Shown piece after piece: positions 16,365 to 24,252 of a DNA stretch of 30,338 nt. This DNA comes from JAEELC01 sp963605425 (GTDB lineage: Bacteria > Bacillota_I > Bacilli_A > Acholeplasmatales > Anaeroplasmataceae): the NCBI GenBank assembly GCA_963605425.1, contig CAVCUQ010000017.1:1-30338 (forward strand), given 5' to 3'. The position numbers and the translations under genes are program-made. The notes beneath the pieces are model-generated. The model saw only the letters and a list, made by a program, of their open reading frames with translations, did not search any database and was not told where the DNA came from. The number at the start of each line of letters is the position of its first letter. Positions within the stretch are counted from its first letter, which is position 1.

Positions 16365-17711
16365 ATGATAAATAAAAAGAAGAAACATAAATCACCTTAC
16401 TTTTGGATTATTATTTCCTTTCTATCAGTAATTATCATTGGTACAATTTTATTAATGATTCCTTTTTCAACTACTAAAGAAGGTGGTTTAACCTTTATGG
16501 AGGCCTTCTTTACCACAGTATCATGTGTATGTGTTACTGGTCTTCAGGTAGTCTCAAATCCAGGGGAGGCTTTTACTTTCTTTGGTAAATTAGTAATGCT
16601 TATTTTAATTGAAATAGGCGGATTATCATTCTTAACCTTAACTGTCTTTTTCTTAAGTGCTTTTAAGGTTAAGCTTGGTATATCTGAGTCTTTCTTAATG
16701 AGAGAACAACTAGGTCAAAATACCATGAAGAATTTAGAGGGACTAATAAAGAAAATCGTAAGACTAACCCTAATTATTCAAGCTATTGGGGCTCTAATTA
16801 CTACCTTTATTATCTATTTTTCTCATGATAGTAATTTATCGTTTTCCTTCATGGATTCACTTGAGATAGGTATATTCCATTCTGTTTCCAGTTTCAATAA
16901 CGCGGGATTTGATATTTTTGGTACTCCATATTCAATGATTCCTTATAGTGCTAATATCCCACTTAATATTATTACGATGATATTAATTATTTTAGGTGGA
17001 CTAGGATATGTAGTAATTATTGATATAGGTCAAAAGAAGAGCTTTAAGAAATTAACACTTCATTCAAAGATTACTTTAGTTACAACAACAGTACTTGTTG
17101 TAGGCGGAGCTATTTTAATTAAATGTTCGATGTTTAATGATATGACATGTCTTGAAGCTTTATTCTTATCAGTTACATCAAGAACTTGTGGTTCTACTAC
17201 CTATGATTTAACAAAAATGTCTAATACATGTTATTCAATTGTAATAATATTAATGTTTATAGGTGGTTCAAGTGGAAGTTGTGCGGGCGGAGTTAAAACT
17301 AGTACAATCTTTGTTGTAATTCTATTTATTGTGTATTATATTAAAGGTAAAAGCCCTAAGGCATTCTATAGAAAGATATCTAATAAAATCCTACTAAAGA
17401 GTTTAGCACTTATAAACTTTGCCTTATTATTTGATATTGTAATGACAACTATTATTTGTGCCTTTGAATCAGGTAATCTAGATATAACTTTTAAAGATAT
17501 CTTATTTGAACAAATTTCAGCCTTCTCTACAACAGGTTTATCTTTAGGTATCACGCAAAGTCTTACTGCAGGAAGTAAGATATGCCTTTGCATATCAATG
17601 TTTGTAGGACGTGTTGGACCTTTAACATTTATGGCTATGATGAATAAACAATGGATGTATGAATCAGAAGAAAAGATTAAATATGTTGAAGAAAAGATTA
17701 TGATAGGTTAG
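16365..17711 (+). CDS. ktrB: KtrB-type potassium uptake channel subunit
   Basis: Membrane subunit of a Ktr/Trk potassium transporter. Four pore-loop repeats can be seen, each with its filter Gly: VSCVCVTGL (about 52-60), SSFNNAGFD (about 175), TSRTCGSTT (about 271) and FSTTGLSLG (about 389). A Lys-rich cytoplasmic start (INKKKKHK) is followed by about eight membrane helices and the re-entrant loops, with a short charged tail. At 448 residues it has KtrB length. The gating loop region near residues 305-310 is Gly/Ser-rich (GGSSGSCAGGVK), as usual. AAGGAT at 16349-16354 is the likely ribosome site. The regulatory partner ktrA follows 12 nt later. Confidence 0.95.
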   Translation: MINKKKKHKSPYFWIIISFLSVIIIGTILLMIPFSTTKEGGLTFMEAFFTTVSCVCVTGLQVVSNPGEAFTFFGKLVMLILIEIGGLSFLTLTVFFLSAFKVKLGISESFLMREQLGQNTMKNLEGLIKKIVRLTLIIQAIGALITTFIIYFSHDSNLSFSFMDSLEIGIFHSVSSFNNAGFDIFGTPYSMIPYSANIPLNIITMILIILGGLGYVVIIDIGQKKSFKKLTLHSKITLVTTTVLVVGGAILIKCSMFNDMTCLEALFLSVTSRTCGSTTYDLTKMSNTCYSIVIILMFIGGSSGSCAGGVKTSTIFVVILFIVYYIKGKSPKAFYRKISNKILLKSLALINFALLFDIVMTTIICAFESGNLDITFKDILFEQISAFSTTGLSLGITQSLTAGSKICLCISMFVGRVGPLTFMAMMNKQWMYESEEKIKYVEEKIMIG

Positions 17712-17723
17712 GAGGATAAAAAT

Positions 17724-18377
17724 ATGAAAAAAAAGAAAGTTTTAGTAATAGGACTTGGAAGATTTGGACTTAATATTGCAAAATCTCTAGCTGATTTAGG
17801 AACTGATGTTCTTGGTGTTGATATTGAATCATCAAGAGTTGAAATAGCAAGTGAATTCCTTCCATATTGCGAGATTTGTGATACTTCAAGAATTGATGTT
17901 CTAGAAGAAATAAACGCAGCTAGTTATGACTGCGCAATTGTTTCTATCGGTAACCTACAATCTACATTCCTAACAGTAGCTAACTTATCAGAACTAAAGA
18001 TTAAGAAAATAGTAGTACGTTTGGAATCTAATGAATATGAAAACGTTATGAAAAAGCTTGGTGCTACAGACATAGTAATACCAGAAATAGCTTGTGCTAA
18101 TTCACTTGCTCATGAAATATTATCTAACAGTATACTTGATTATTATCAAATAGATGAAGACTATGGTGTTGTGCAAGTAGCTATAAAATCTCATTTTAAG
18201 CCTCAAACCTTAATTGAACTAGACTTACGTAATAAATATGATGTAAACATTGTTGGTATCTTAAGAAATAAGAAATTCTTTATTCCAAAAGGTACTGATA
18301 CTATAAATCCTCTTGACACTATATTAGTTGTCGGAAGAGATAAAAATATCGCTAAGCTTGAGGAGATTAACGAATAA
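17724..18377 (+). CDS. ktrA: KtrA-type regulatory subunit (RCK domain)
   Basis: Cytoplasmic RCK ring protein that opens the KtrB channel on nucleotide binding. The Rossmann fold starts with the dinucleotide motif GLGRFG (residues 10-15), and the acidic residue ending strand 2 is in VDIESSRVE. The RCK_C part (about 135-217) has the family pattern VVQVAIKSHFKPQTLIELDLRN and could bind c-di-AMP, as known for KtrA relatives; this is inference. Length is 217 residues. AGGAGG at 17710-17715 supports ATG 17724. The stop overlaps the next gene by one base (TAATG). Confidence 0.95.
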   Translation: MKKKKVLVIGLGRFGLNIAKSLADLGTDVLGVDIESSRVEIASEFLPYCEICDTSRIDVLEEINAASYDCAIVSIGNLQSTFLTVANLSELKIKKIVVRLESNEYENVMKKLGATDIVIPEIACANSLAHEILSNSILDYYQIDEDYGVVQVAIKSHFKPQTLIELDLRNKYDVNIVGILRNKKFFIPKGTDTINPLDTILVVGRDKNIAKLEEINE

Positions 18378-19114
18378 TGGAATTTTTGATTAAGTATTTG
18401 TCACTTTTTTTGATGTTTTGTTTTGTCGGATGGTGTATTGAGGTCTGTTATAGATCATTTAAAACAAAACATTTAGTAAATCCTGGTTTTATGGTAGGAT
18501 GTGTTCTTCCTATTTATGGATCAGGTTGTGTTATATTATATGCGATTGCATCCCTTGATATTGTAACCTTTAACGTGCCTTTAACAATTTTTGTTAAATG
18601 TTTAATTTGTACTATTTTAATGACTCTTGTTGAATATATAGCAGGTATCTTCAGCTTAAAGGTATATCACAATAGACTTTGGGATTATTCAAATCGCTGG
18701 GGTAATATCCAAGGTATTATCTGCCCAAGATTTTCTTTATATTGGGGAATCCTTGGTGCTGTATTTATTATCTTTGTATATCCACCACTTAAAGACCTTT
18801 TAAATATAATCTATGCCCATGAATATTTATATTTATTACTAGGTATTTTTCTTGGTATATTTATTGTTGATTTATGTTATTCATTAAGATTAATGGATAA
18901 GTTAAGAGAATATGCAAAGAATCATAACATAGCACTTAACTTTGAAAAACTTAAAGTATCTATGCGTACTAAATTTATTAGAGCTAATGAAAAGACTATT
19001 TCTCAATTTAATGAATTTAAATTGCGTCATAAATTATCTGAAATCTTTTCAAGTAAGGAAAATGAAGAGGTTCTTAATAATTTATCCGATGAAAAAGAAG
19101 ATGTAAAAAAATAA
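18377..19114 (+). CDS. CmpB-like putative ABC transporter (PF06541-type) membrane protein
   Basis: A 245-residue integral membrane protein resembling the putative ABC-transporter type IV/CmpB family. Recognisable patterns are FCFVGWCIEVCYRS (about 14-27), NPGFMVGCVLPIYGSG (about 35-50), LVEYIAGIF (about 85) and WDYSNRWGNIQGIICPRFSLYWG (about 102-124). About five membrane helices fill the first 170 residues. The last 75 or so form a charged cytoplasmic tail (many Lys/Glu). The family has no proven function that I know of, despite its name. It is the last gene of the operon and overlaps ktrA by one base, so it is coupled to potassium uptake here. A terminator follows. Confidence 0.85.
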   Translation: MEFLIKYLSLFLMFCFVGWCIEVCYRSFKTKHLVNPGFMVGCVLPIYGSGCVILYAIASLDIVTFNVPLTIFVKCLICTILMTLVEYIAGIFSLKVYHNRLWDYSNRWGNIQGIICPRFSLYWGILGAVFIIFVYPPLKDLLNIIYAHEYLYLLLGIFLGIFIVDLCYSLRLMDKLREYAKNHNIALNFEKLKVSMRTKFIRANEKTISQFNEFKLRHKLSEIFSSKENEEVLNNLSDEKEDVKK

Positions 19115-19121
19115 TTTATTT

Positions 19122-19160
19122 GGAGTATGTATTTTCTTTTAGATAACATACTCCTTTTAA
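19122..19160 (+). terminator. intrinsic terminator after the ktrBA operon
   Basis: GGAGTATGT (19122-19130) pairs with ACATACTCC (19146-19154) with a 15-nt loop, followed by TTTT. Confidence 0.82.
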
Positions 19161-19177
19161 TTTAATTTACTTTCTAT

Positions 19178-19183
19178 TATAAT
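19178..19183 (+). promoter_or_regulatory. -10 box of the DegV-family operon
   Basis: A perfect TATAAT, 27 nt upstream of the start codon. The -35 region is only TTTT-like, so the promoter is suggested mainly by the hexamer and by the terminator before it. Confidence 0.5.
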
Positions 19184-19210
19184 AAGTAAAATAAAATAAG
19201 AGGTGTAATG

Positions 19211-20068
19211 ATGTCTGTTATCCTTGTAACTGACTCTTCTAGTGATATTAGAGGAGAAGAATTAAATAAATATAATATAAAAGTAGTATCACTTAATGTA
19301 AGTTTTGGTACAAAACATTTTAAAGATGGAATTGATTTATCTGTTGATGAATTCTATTCTCTGCTAGAAATTGAAAAAGAATTCCCAAAGACTAGTCAAC
19401 CATCTCCTCAAGATTATGTTGATATCTTTGAAGAAGCTAAAGAAAAGGGCGATGAAGTAGTTGTACTTACTATCTCATCAGGACTTTCAGGAACATATCA
19501 ATCAGTTTTACTTGCAAAAGATATAGCTGAATATGATAAGGTTTATGTTGTAGATTCTTTATCTTGTCTTACTGGTCTTAGATGTTTAGTATTTGAGGCT
19601 ATCAAGATGAGAGATAATGGTGCTAGTGCAAAAGAAATAGCTGACAAGATTGAAGAATTAAAACATTATGTTCATATTTTCTCAGTAGTAGATACCTTAG
19701 AAGGTTTCTTTAAAGGTGGAAGATTATCTAAAACACTTTATACTCTAGGATCTATTCTTAATTTAAAGCCATTTATCACCTTAAATAAAGAAGGTAAAAT
19801 TATAACAAATGGTAAATCTTTAGGATATATGAAGGCTTACAGTATAGCAGCTGAACAAAATAAGAAATATCCTATTAATAAGGAATATGGCTTATTCTAT
19901 GGTTATACTGTAGGCGAAGATAAAATTAGGAAGTTCATTGAAAAATCATTTAAACAATTTGGACTAGATTCTTTCGATGAATCTCGTATCGGACCTACAA
20001 GTGGTGCCCACATCGGTTGTGGTGGTTGTTGCATGGCCTACATTTCTACAAAAGAACGTGACGAATAA
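19211..20068 (+). CDS. DegV-family fatty-acid-binding protein
   Basis: DegV proteins (FakB-like) bind a single fatty acid and, in characterised cases, present it to a fatty acid kinase for phosphorylation and phospholipid synthesis. Typical patterns are the start VILVTDSSSDI, VVLTISSGLSGTYQS (about 89-103), whose Ser/Thr contact the carboxylate, and VDTLEGFFKGGRLSK (about 161-175). The C-terminal GPTSGAHIGCGGC carries the conserved His. The 285 residues are usual length. ATG 19211 is preferred over 19208 because GAGGTG (19200-19205) is 5 nt from it and only 2 nt from the other. No fatty acid kinase gene lies nearby. The stop overlaps the next start by one base. Confidence 0.93.
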   Translation: MSVILVTDSSSDIRGEELNKYNIKVVSLNVSFGTKHFKDGIDLSVDEFYSLLEIEKEFPKTSQPSPQDYVDIFEEAKEKGDEVVVLTISSGLSGTYQSVLLAKDIAEYDKVYVVDSLSCLTGLRCLVFEAIKMRDNGASAKEIADKIEELKHYVHIFSVVDTLEGFFKGGRLSKTLYTLGSILNLKPFITLNKEGKIITNGKSLGYMKAYSIAAEQNKKYPINKEYGLFYGYTVGEDKIRKFIEKSFKQFGLDSFDESRIGPTSGAHIGCGGCCMAYISTKERDE

Positions 20069-20400
20069 TGGGATTCTATTTTACTTTAGCTATTATAACA
20101 GGAGTACTATTTATTTTGTATTCAATCCCATTTATTTTCAAAACTAAAATGTATACTAAAAAGTATGATTTTAAACATTTTGAAAAAAGTGAATTACGCT
20201 TTAGAATATATAACGCAATAGTATATATTGTAATAGGTGCTATTCTGCTTGCATGTGGTATCTTAGCCTTTATTCCTAGTCTTGATTTTAAGAATCATGA
20301 TTTAGTCTATACCTGCATATTTATTGCTTGTATAGCATTTGCATTACTGTTTACAATAGTACTTGAAACTGTATTTATTGAATCTGATAAGAAGAGGTAA
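20068..20400 (+). CDS. small membrane protein, unknown function
   Basis: I do not recognise this 110-residue protein. Three hydrophobic segments lie at about residues 4-24, 48-70 and 82-103, with a basic cytoplasmic-looking loop (about 25-47, KMYTKKYDFKHFEKSE) between the first two and a KKR tail. It resembles small DUF3784-type proteins only in layout. Its start overlaps the stop of the DegV-family gene (TAATG), so the two are translated together. Its stop codon lies inside the terminator stem at 20395-20421. Confidence 0.75.
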   Translation: MGFYFTLAIITGVLFILYSIPFIFKTKMYTKKYDFKHFEKSELRFRIYNAIVYIVIGAILLACGILAFIPSLDFKNHDLVYTCIFIACIAFALLFTIVLETVFIESDKKR

Positions 20401-20421
20401 CCTATATGGTTATCTTTTTTT
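20395..20421 (+). terminator. intrinsic terminator after the DegV-family operon
   Basis: AGGTAACC (20395-20402) pairs with GGTTATCT (20408-20415) with one G-U pair, followed by seven T. The stem includes the stop codon of the preceding gene. Confidence 0.88.
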
Positions 20422-20453
20422 GTGTATAATTTGTGAAAAAATATAGCTTAAAT

Positions 20454-20481
20454 TTGAATTTATGTCTATCTCATATATAAT
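20454..20481 (+). promoter_or_regulatory. probable promoter of the orphan gene at 20517
   Basis: TTGAAT (20454-20459) and TATAAT (20476-20481) with 16 nt between them. Another TATAAT at 20425-20430 lies directly behind the terminator and could also serve. Confidence 0.6.
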
Positions 20482-20516
20482 AATATTACTAATGTTTAAA
20501 GAGAGGAGAAGATATT

Positions 20517-21515
20517 ATGGGGTTAGTGTTCACTGGATCAATCTATATTTATTTAGATAATGCTAGAAAAAAGATTGATGTCGATTCTATTCTTTCTAAA
20601 TGTGATAATTTAAAAACTACAAATGGTAATTTAAAATATGAAAATATTTGTTACTATATTAATAAATATTTAGATAATGTTAATAATAAAATTAAACAAG
20701 ATGCAAAAGAAGTATATAAAGATGCCTATACATATACCTTTTTAAATTGTATGTATGATACTTTATATTTTTATTTTCTAAATAATAAAATTGATAATTT
20801 AGATTTAAAAAATACTAATATAGAATATAACAAAGTAGCTAGAAACTTAACCGAATGTTTTAATAAAATAGATGAAGTATTAAAAGTTGATAGTAAATTA
20901 AAGTTTAGTCAAATAGATTTAAATTATTTTAATAAAAATATAACAAAAGAAGATAATAATATCCATAAAGATATTTATAAATGTAATATTAAAGTTAATT
21001 CAGATAATCTAAAAGAATATCTATCTGTTAGTTCTAATGATTTTAATAACTATTTAAATGATACTAAAATGATGAGAAACTATAATCTAGAAGAAGCAGG
21101 TATTATCTATAAGAATGTCTTAAATTTATATAATAAAACTTCATTATTTTCATCTTCTCGAAAAGATTTAAAACAATCACTTAAAGATATGAGAAATTCT
21201 ATTGTCACTTCTAAAATTATAGATAGTCTTAGTTTAAAAGAAGAATATTATAATTTTATTGATAAAGATATTGAGTCAACTAATTTAAAATTAAATTCTA
21301 TTGATATTTATTTGAATTTAAATGAAATGATAAGGGATGTCACTTTAAATAATTCTATGTATTATAAAGATATATATTTAGATGTTTTAAGAAAAGAAAC
21401 AAGCGAAAATAAAGAACTTGAAGAGAGATTAAAGTCTGATTTAAATATAGAAAGCACCAAAGAAACTAATATTAAAGAGATTGAAACTACTAAAGATATA
21501 AAACTAGATAAATAG
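20517..21515 (+). CDS. unknown 332-residue Asn/Lys-rich protein
   Basis: I do not recognise this protein. It is very rich in Asn, Lys, Asp, Ile and Tyr, with almost no Pro, Gly or Trp, and looks largely helical. The N terminus (MGLVFTGSIYIYLDNARKK) has a short hydrophobic patch but no proper signal peptide. There are no obvious catalytic motifs. The C-terminal 40 residues are a charged Glu/Lys/Thr stretch. Codons are extremely AT-rich compared with dnaK or ktrB. AGGAG at 20504-20508 supports ATG 20517. It sits next to a decayed gene, and both look like accessory or fast-evolving DNA. There is no visible terminator between the two. Confidence 0.8.
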   Translation: MGLVFTGSIYIYLDNARKKIDVDSILSKCDNLKTTNGNLKYENICYYINKYLDNVNNKIKQDAKEVYKDAYTYTFLNCMYDTLYFYFLNNKIDNLDLKNTNIEYNKVARNLTECFNKIDEVLKVDSKLKFSQIDLNYFNKNITKEDNNIHKDIYKCNIKVNSDNLKEYLSVSSNDFNNYLNDTKMMRNYNLEEAGIIYKNVLNLYNKTSLFSSSRKDLKQSLKDMRNSIVTSKIIDSLSLKEEYYNFIDKDIESTNLKLNSIDIYLNLNEMIRDVTLNNSMYYKDIYLDVLRKETSENKELEERLKSDLNIESTKETNIKEIETTKDIKLDK

Positions 21516-21567
21516 GGGTTAAAGTAGAATATATTTTAATATATGTCTATAAAAGGAAGTGATAAGC

Positions 21568-23139
21568 ATGTCTTACTATTTAAATAAAAATAATGATTTA
21601 TTTTATGAATACAAAAATTCAGATACATTTATCGACAAGTCTTTACTTGTTAAAGAATGTAATGAATTGATTAAAACAAGTGATAGATTCATGTGTGTCA
21701 CAAGACCTCGTCGTTTTGGGAAAACCATGGCTCTATCTATGCTTAATGCTTATTATTCTAAAGGCTGTGATTCAAAAGAAATGTTTGATGAATTAAATAT
21801 TTCTAAAGATGAATCATATCTTAAGCATTTAAATAATCATAATGTTATTTGGATAGATATGGCTAGTTTATACACTAAACTAGATAATAAGAATGATTTT
21901 GTAAGAGAATTAAAAAAACTATCTTATTTTAGATTTAAAAGAAGCTTTTCCTAGCATAAATTATGAAGGATTAAAACTTCAAGACGCATTCATTAAAATC
22001 AAATCCACATTAAAAGAAAGATTCATTTTTTAAATTGATGAATTGGATGTATTAATTAGAGAAGAAAAAGATAACTCTGATTTAATTAATGATTATATGA
22101 TGTTATTAAGAAGTTTATTCAAATCTAGTGATGTATCTAGTTGTTTTGATCTAGTCTACATGACTGGTATTCTTCCTATAAGACATGGCACTAGTCAATC
22201 TGATTTGAACAATTTTAGAGAATATAGTATGTCTGATTTATATAGTTTAGATACTGAATTAGGATTTACTGAAGATGAAGTTAAGGAATTATGTTTAAAA
22301 CATAATAATGATTTTAATCAATATAAATACTTATTTGATGGATATACTTTAAACAATAAACATATTTATAATCCTTTAGATATATCATGGTCTATACAAC
22401 ATAGAAAGTGCAATCAATATTGGTGCCAGACTATCTCAAGAGAAAACTTACGCAAAACTATTAACTATGACAATGGTAAACATTTAGATACGATTTTAAG
22501 ATTAATATTTGGAAAAGAAGTTAGAGTTGATTTAAGAAGTTTTGAAAGTGATTTGAATAAATAGATAATTTTGATGCAAGTTTAAGTTTACTCGTTCATT
22601 ATGGTTATTTAAGTTATAATGAAAAAAATAGAACTTGCAGGATGACTAATAATGAAATTAGAGAATATTTTGTATTAGCATTAGAAGATGTACGAATTGA
22701 TATCATTACTAATACTATATTAAATTCGGGAGAAATGCTAGAAGAAACATTAAAGTGTAATTATAAACACATTACGGACGTGTTTGATAGATATCATCAA
22801 GAATTAGAAAGCATATTTAAAGAAAAAGAAGATGAGGACTTAGGTATTATTGTTCAAGCTTTATATTATAAGGCTAGAAAGTTTTATATTATTAGTTCAA
22901 AATATGATTATAAAGAAGAAACTACTACTATAAGTTTTATACCGAGAGATAATACTAATGTTCCTTTTATTATATGTATAAAAAATAATGATAATCCTCA
23001 TAATATAATTAATCAAATAAAAAACAAAGGATACGTAGACACATTAGGTAACTACCATGGTAAAATAATGCTTATGGGTATAACTCGAGATTCAAAATTA
23101 CTTAAACATGATACTAAGATAGAAACAATAGAGATATAA
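21568..23139 (+). pseudogene. decayed AAA-ATPase-like/PD-(D/E)XK nuclease-family gene
   Basis: Three pieces of one gene can be read in order. Piece 1 (21568 to about 21912) has the P-loop region RPRRFGKTMALSML of the AAA-ATPase_like family. A frameshift in a seven-A run (21912-21918) moves reading to frame 2 (DLKEAFPSINYEGL, from 21932). There TAA at about 22040, just before IDELDVLIRE, looks like TTA changed to TAA. Frame 2 continues with DLVYMTGILPIRHGT and ends at 22564. A second shift near 22550-22564 returns to frame 1 (DNFDASLSLLVHYGYLSYNE). The C-terminal nuclease-like part (about 22770-23139) has FIICIKNN where relatives have an ELK-type catalytic motif, so it too is degraded. AAGGAAG (21553-21559) and ATG 21568 survive. 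Function is lost unless sequencing errors explain the breaks. Confidence 0.87.
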
Positions 23140-23146
23140 TTATATT

Positions 23147-23180
23147 AATGCATGAAAGTAAATGTTCATGCATTATTTCT
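23147..23180 (+). terminator. terminator after the pseudogene
   Basis: AATGCATGAA (23147-23156) pairs with TTCATGCATT (23165-23174), a 10-bp stem, followed by a T-rich stretch. Confidence 0.72.
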
Positions 23181-23210
23181 TTATATCATCAAAATATTTT
23201 AAAATTACTA

Positions 23211-23239
23211 TTTACATTATGCTCAAATTATTATATAAT
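23211..23239 (+). promoter_or_regulatory. promoter of tRNA-Arg
   Basis: TTTACA (23211-23216), a 17-nt spacer and TATAAT (23234-23239). The mature tRNA begins 11 nt after the -10 box. Confidence 0.87.
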
Positions 23240-23250
23240 GATTAGGCAAT

Positions 23251-23327
23251 GCGACGTTAGCTCAGCTGGATAGAGCACTCGCCTTCTAAGCGAGCGGCCA
23301 GAAGTTCGAATCTTCTACGTCGCGCCA
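23251..23327 (+). tRNA. tRNA-Arg (anticodon UCU)
   Basis: A complete cloverleaf of 77 nt with encoded CCA. Acceptor GCGACGT pairs with ACGTCGC, and the D arm is GCTC/GAGC. The anticodon stem CTCGC/GCGAG holds the loop CTTCTAA, with TCT in positions 34-36. The T arm AGAAG/CTTCT has the loop TTCGAAT. The discriminator base is G. It reads AGA, the dominant Arg codon of this AT-rich window. It is a single-gene unit with its own promoter and terminator. Confidence 0.98.
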
Positions 23328-23341
23328 CTATTGTAAATGTT

Positions 23342-23370
23342 AACTACTCAAACATGAGTAGTTTTTATTT
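23342..23370 (+). terminator. intrinsic terminator of tRNA-Arg
   Basis: AACTACTCA (23342-23350) pairs with TGAGTAGTT (23355-23363), loop AACA, followed by a T-rich run. Confidence 0.88.
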
Positions 23371-23375
23371 TTATA

Positions 23376-23404
23376 TTGACTTATTATCAAAATGATAATA
23401 TCAT
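23376..23404 (+). promoter_or_regulatory. promoter of nrtR-pncB
   Basis: TTGACT (23376-23381), a 17-nt spacer and TATCAT (23399-23404); both boxes match 5 of 6. The spacer is filled by a palindrome, and a second copy lies just past the predicted start. Confidence 0.82.
23382..23400 (+). promoter_or_regulatory. putative NrtR operator 1
   Basis: A perfect 8-bp inverted repeat, TATTATCA, AAA, TGATAATA. It fills the gap between the -35 and -10 boxes, where a bound repressor would exclude polymerase. Assignment to NrtR is inferred from the neighbouring gene. Confidence 0.68.
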
Positions 23405-23412
23405 ATGTGTGT

Positions 23413-23431
23413 AATAATCAAATTGATAATA
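23413..23431 (+). promoter_or_regulatory. putative NrtR operator 2
   Basis: AATAATCA, AAT, TGATAATA: the right half is identical to operator 1 and the left half matches 6 of 8. The centre is 31 bp from that of operator 1, about three helical turns, and it lies at the start of the transcript. Confidence 0.62.
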
Positions 23432-23442
23432 AGTGAGTTGTT

Positions 23443-24249
23443 ATGAAATATAATTTAACGGAAGAAGATATTAAATATTTAAAAGAATATTCAACTGATG
23501 AGTTTCCTCGCCCCTCTCTTACAAGTGATTTAGTAGTTTTAACGGTATCTAAACCTGAAAGTTTAGGGAAATTATTACTTAATGGAAAACTAGAAATATT
23601 ACTTGTTAAGAGGGATCACTCTCCATTTAAAGGTCTATACGGACTTCCTGGTGGCTTTTGTGTACCTTATGAAGATGCAATAGAAAGCGCAAAAAGACTT
23701 TTATTTGAAGAAACTAATGCCAAAGTCTCAAGCTGTAAGATCTCAGGCGTATATGGTTCTTTTGATAGAGATCCTAGAGGCTGGATTATATCGAATTCTT
23801 TCTTATGCTTAATAAGAAAAGATATAGTTGATATAAGAGTTGATAAATGGGAAACTAAATGGTTTGATATAGATTTTAAAGAAGAAGATAATAAATATTA
23901 TTTATGTCTTAAGGCTGATAATACAGAATTTAATAATGTACTTGAAATAAAAAATGGTAAATTAGAACTTATTAAAAGTGATCTAGCATTTGATCATGCA
24001 CTAATAATAGTTGATAATTTAATTAAATTATCTAAGAAAGTAAAAGATAATTATAAACTTGCATTCAATTGCTTAGACTTAAAGTTCACATTAACTGAAT
24101 TTCAAAATGTTGTTGAAAATTTAACATTTTCAAAATTGATTAAACCAAATTTTAGAAGAGATATAAAATCTCTTGTTAAAGAAACAAATGATTATAAGAC
24201 TCAAGGTCAATTTAGACCTGCAAAATTATATACAAAATTAGAGGAATAA
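23443..24249 (+). CDS. nrtR: NrtR-like NAD-biosynthesis regulator (Nudix-winged helix)
   Basis: NrtR repressors sense ADP-ribose or related NAD metabolites through a Nudix domain and control NAD synthesis and salvage genes. The Nudix part (about 20-160) has LLVKRDHSPFKGLYGLPGG. The Nudix box lies at residues 71-93: Gly71, Glu77, Arg85, Glu89 and Glu90 are kept, but the usual REU Glu is Leu86 and the late Gly is Asn92. Hydrolysis is thus doubtful, and ligand sensing more likely. The C-terminal 75 residues fit the winged helix (TLTEFQNVVENL, then FRRDIKSLV). pncB follows after 3 nt, and two palindromes cover the promoter. A plain Nudix hydrolase is the alternative, but length, domain order and context favour NrtR. 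Confidence 0.86.
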   Translation: MKYNLTEEDIKYLKEYSTDEFPRPSLTSDLVVLTVSKPESLGKLLLNGKLEILLVKRDHSPFKGLYGLPGGFCVPYEDAIESAKRLLFEETNAKVSSCKISGVYGSFDRDPRGWIISNSFLCLIRKDIVDIRVDKWETKWFDIDFKEEDNKYYLCLKADNTEFNNVLEIKNGKLELIKSDLAFDHALIIVDNLIKLSKKVKDNYKLAFNCLDLKFTLTEFQNVVENLTFSKLIKPNFRRDIKSLVKETNDYKTQGQFRPAKLYTKLEE

Positions 24250-24252
24250 AAT

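Noticed and set aside
21912..21918. Programmed frameshift at the A7 run in the ATPase gene
   Set aside because: A functional frameshift would not repair the internal TAA near 22040 or the second shift near 22555, so decay is the simpler explanation.
23251..23327. tRNA-Arg as attachment site of an integrated element
   Set aside because: No integrase gene, and I saw no repeat of the tRNA 3' end in the neighbouring sequence. The pseudogene next to it is only a weak hint.
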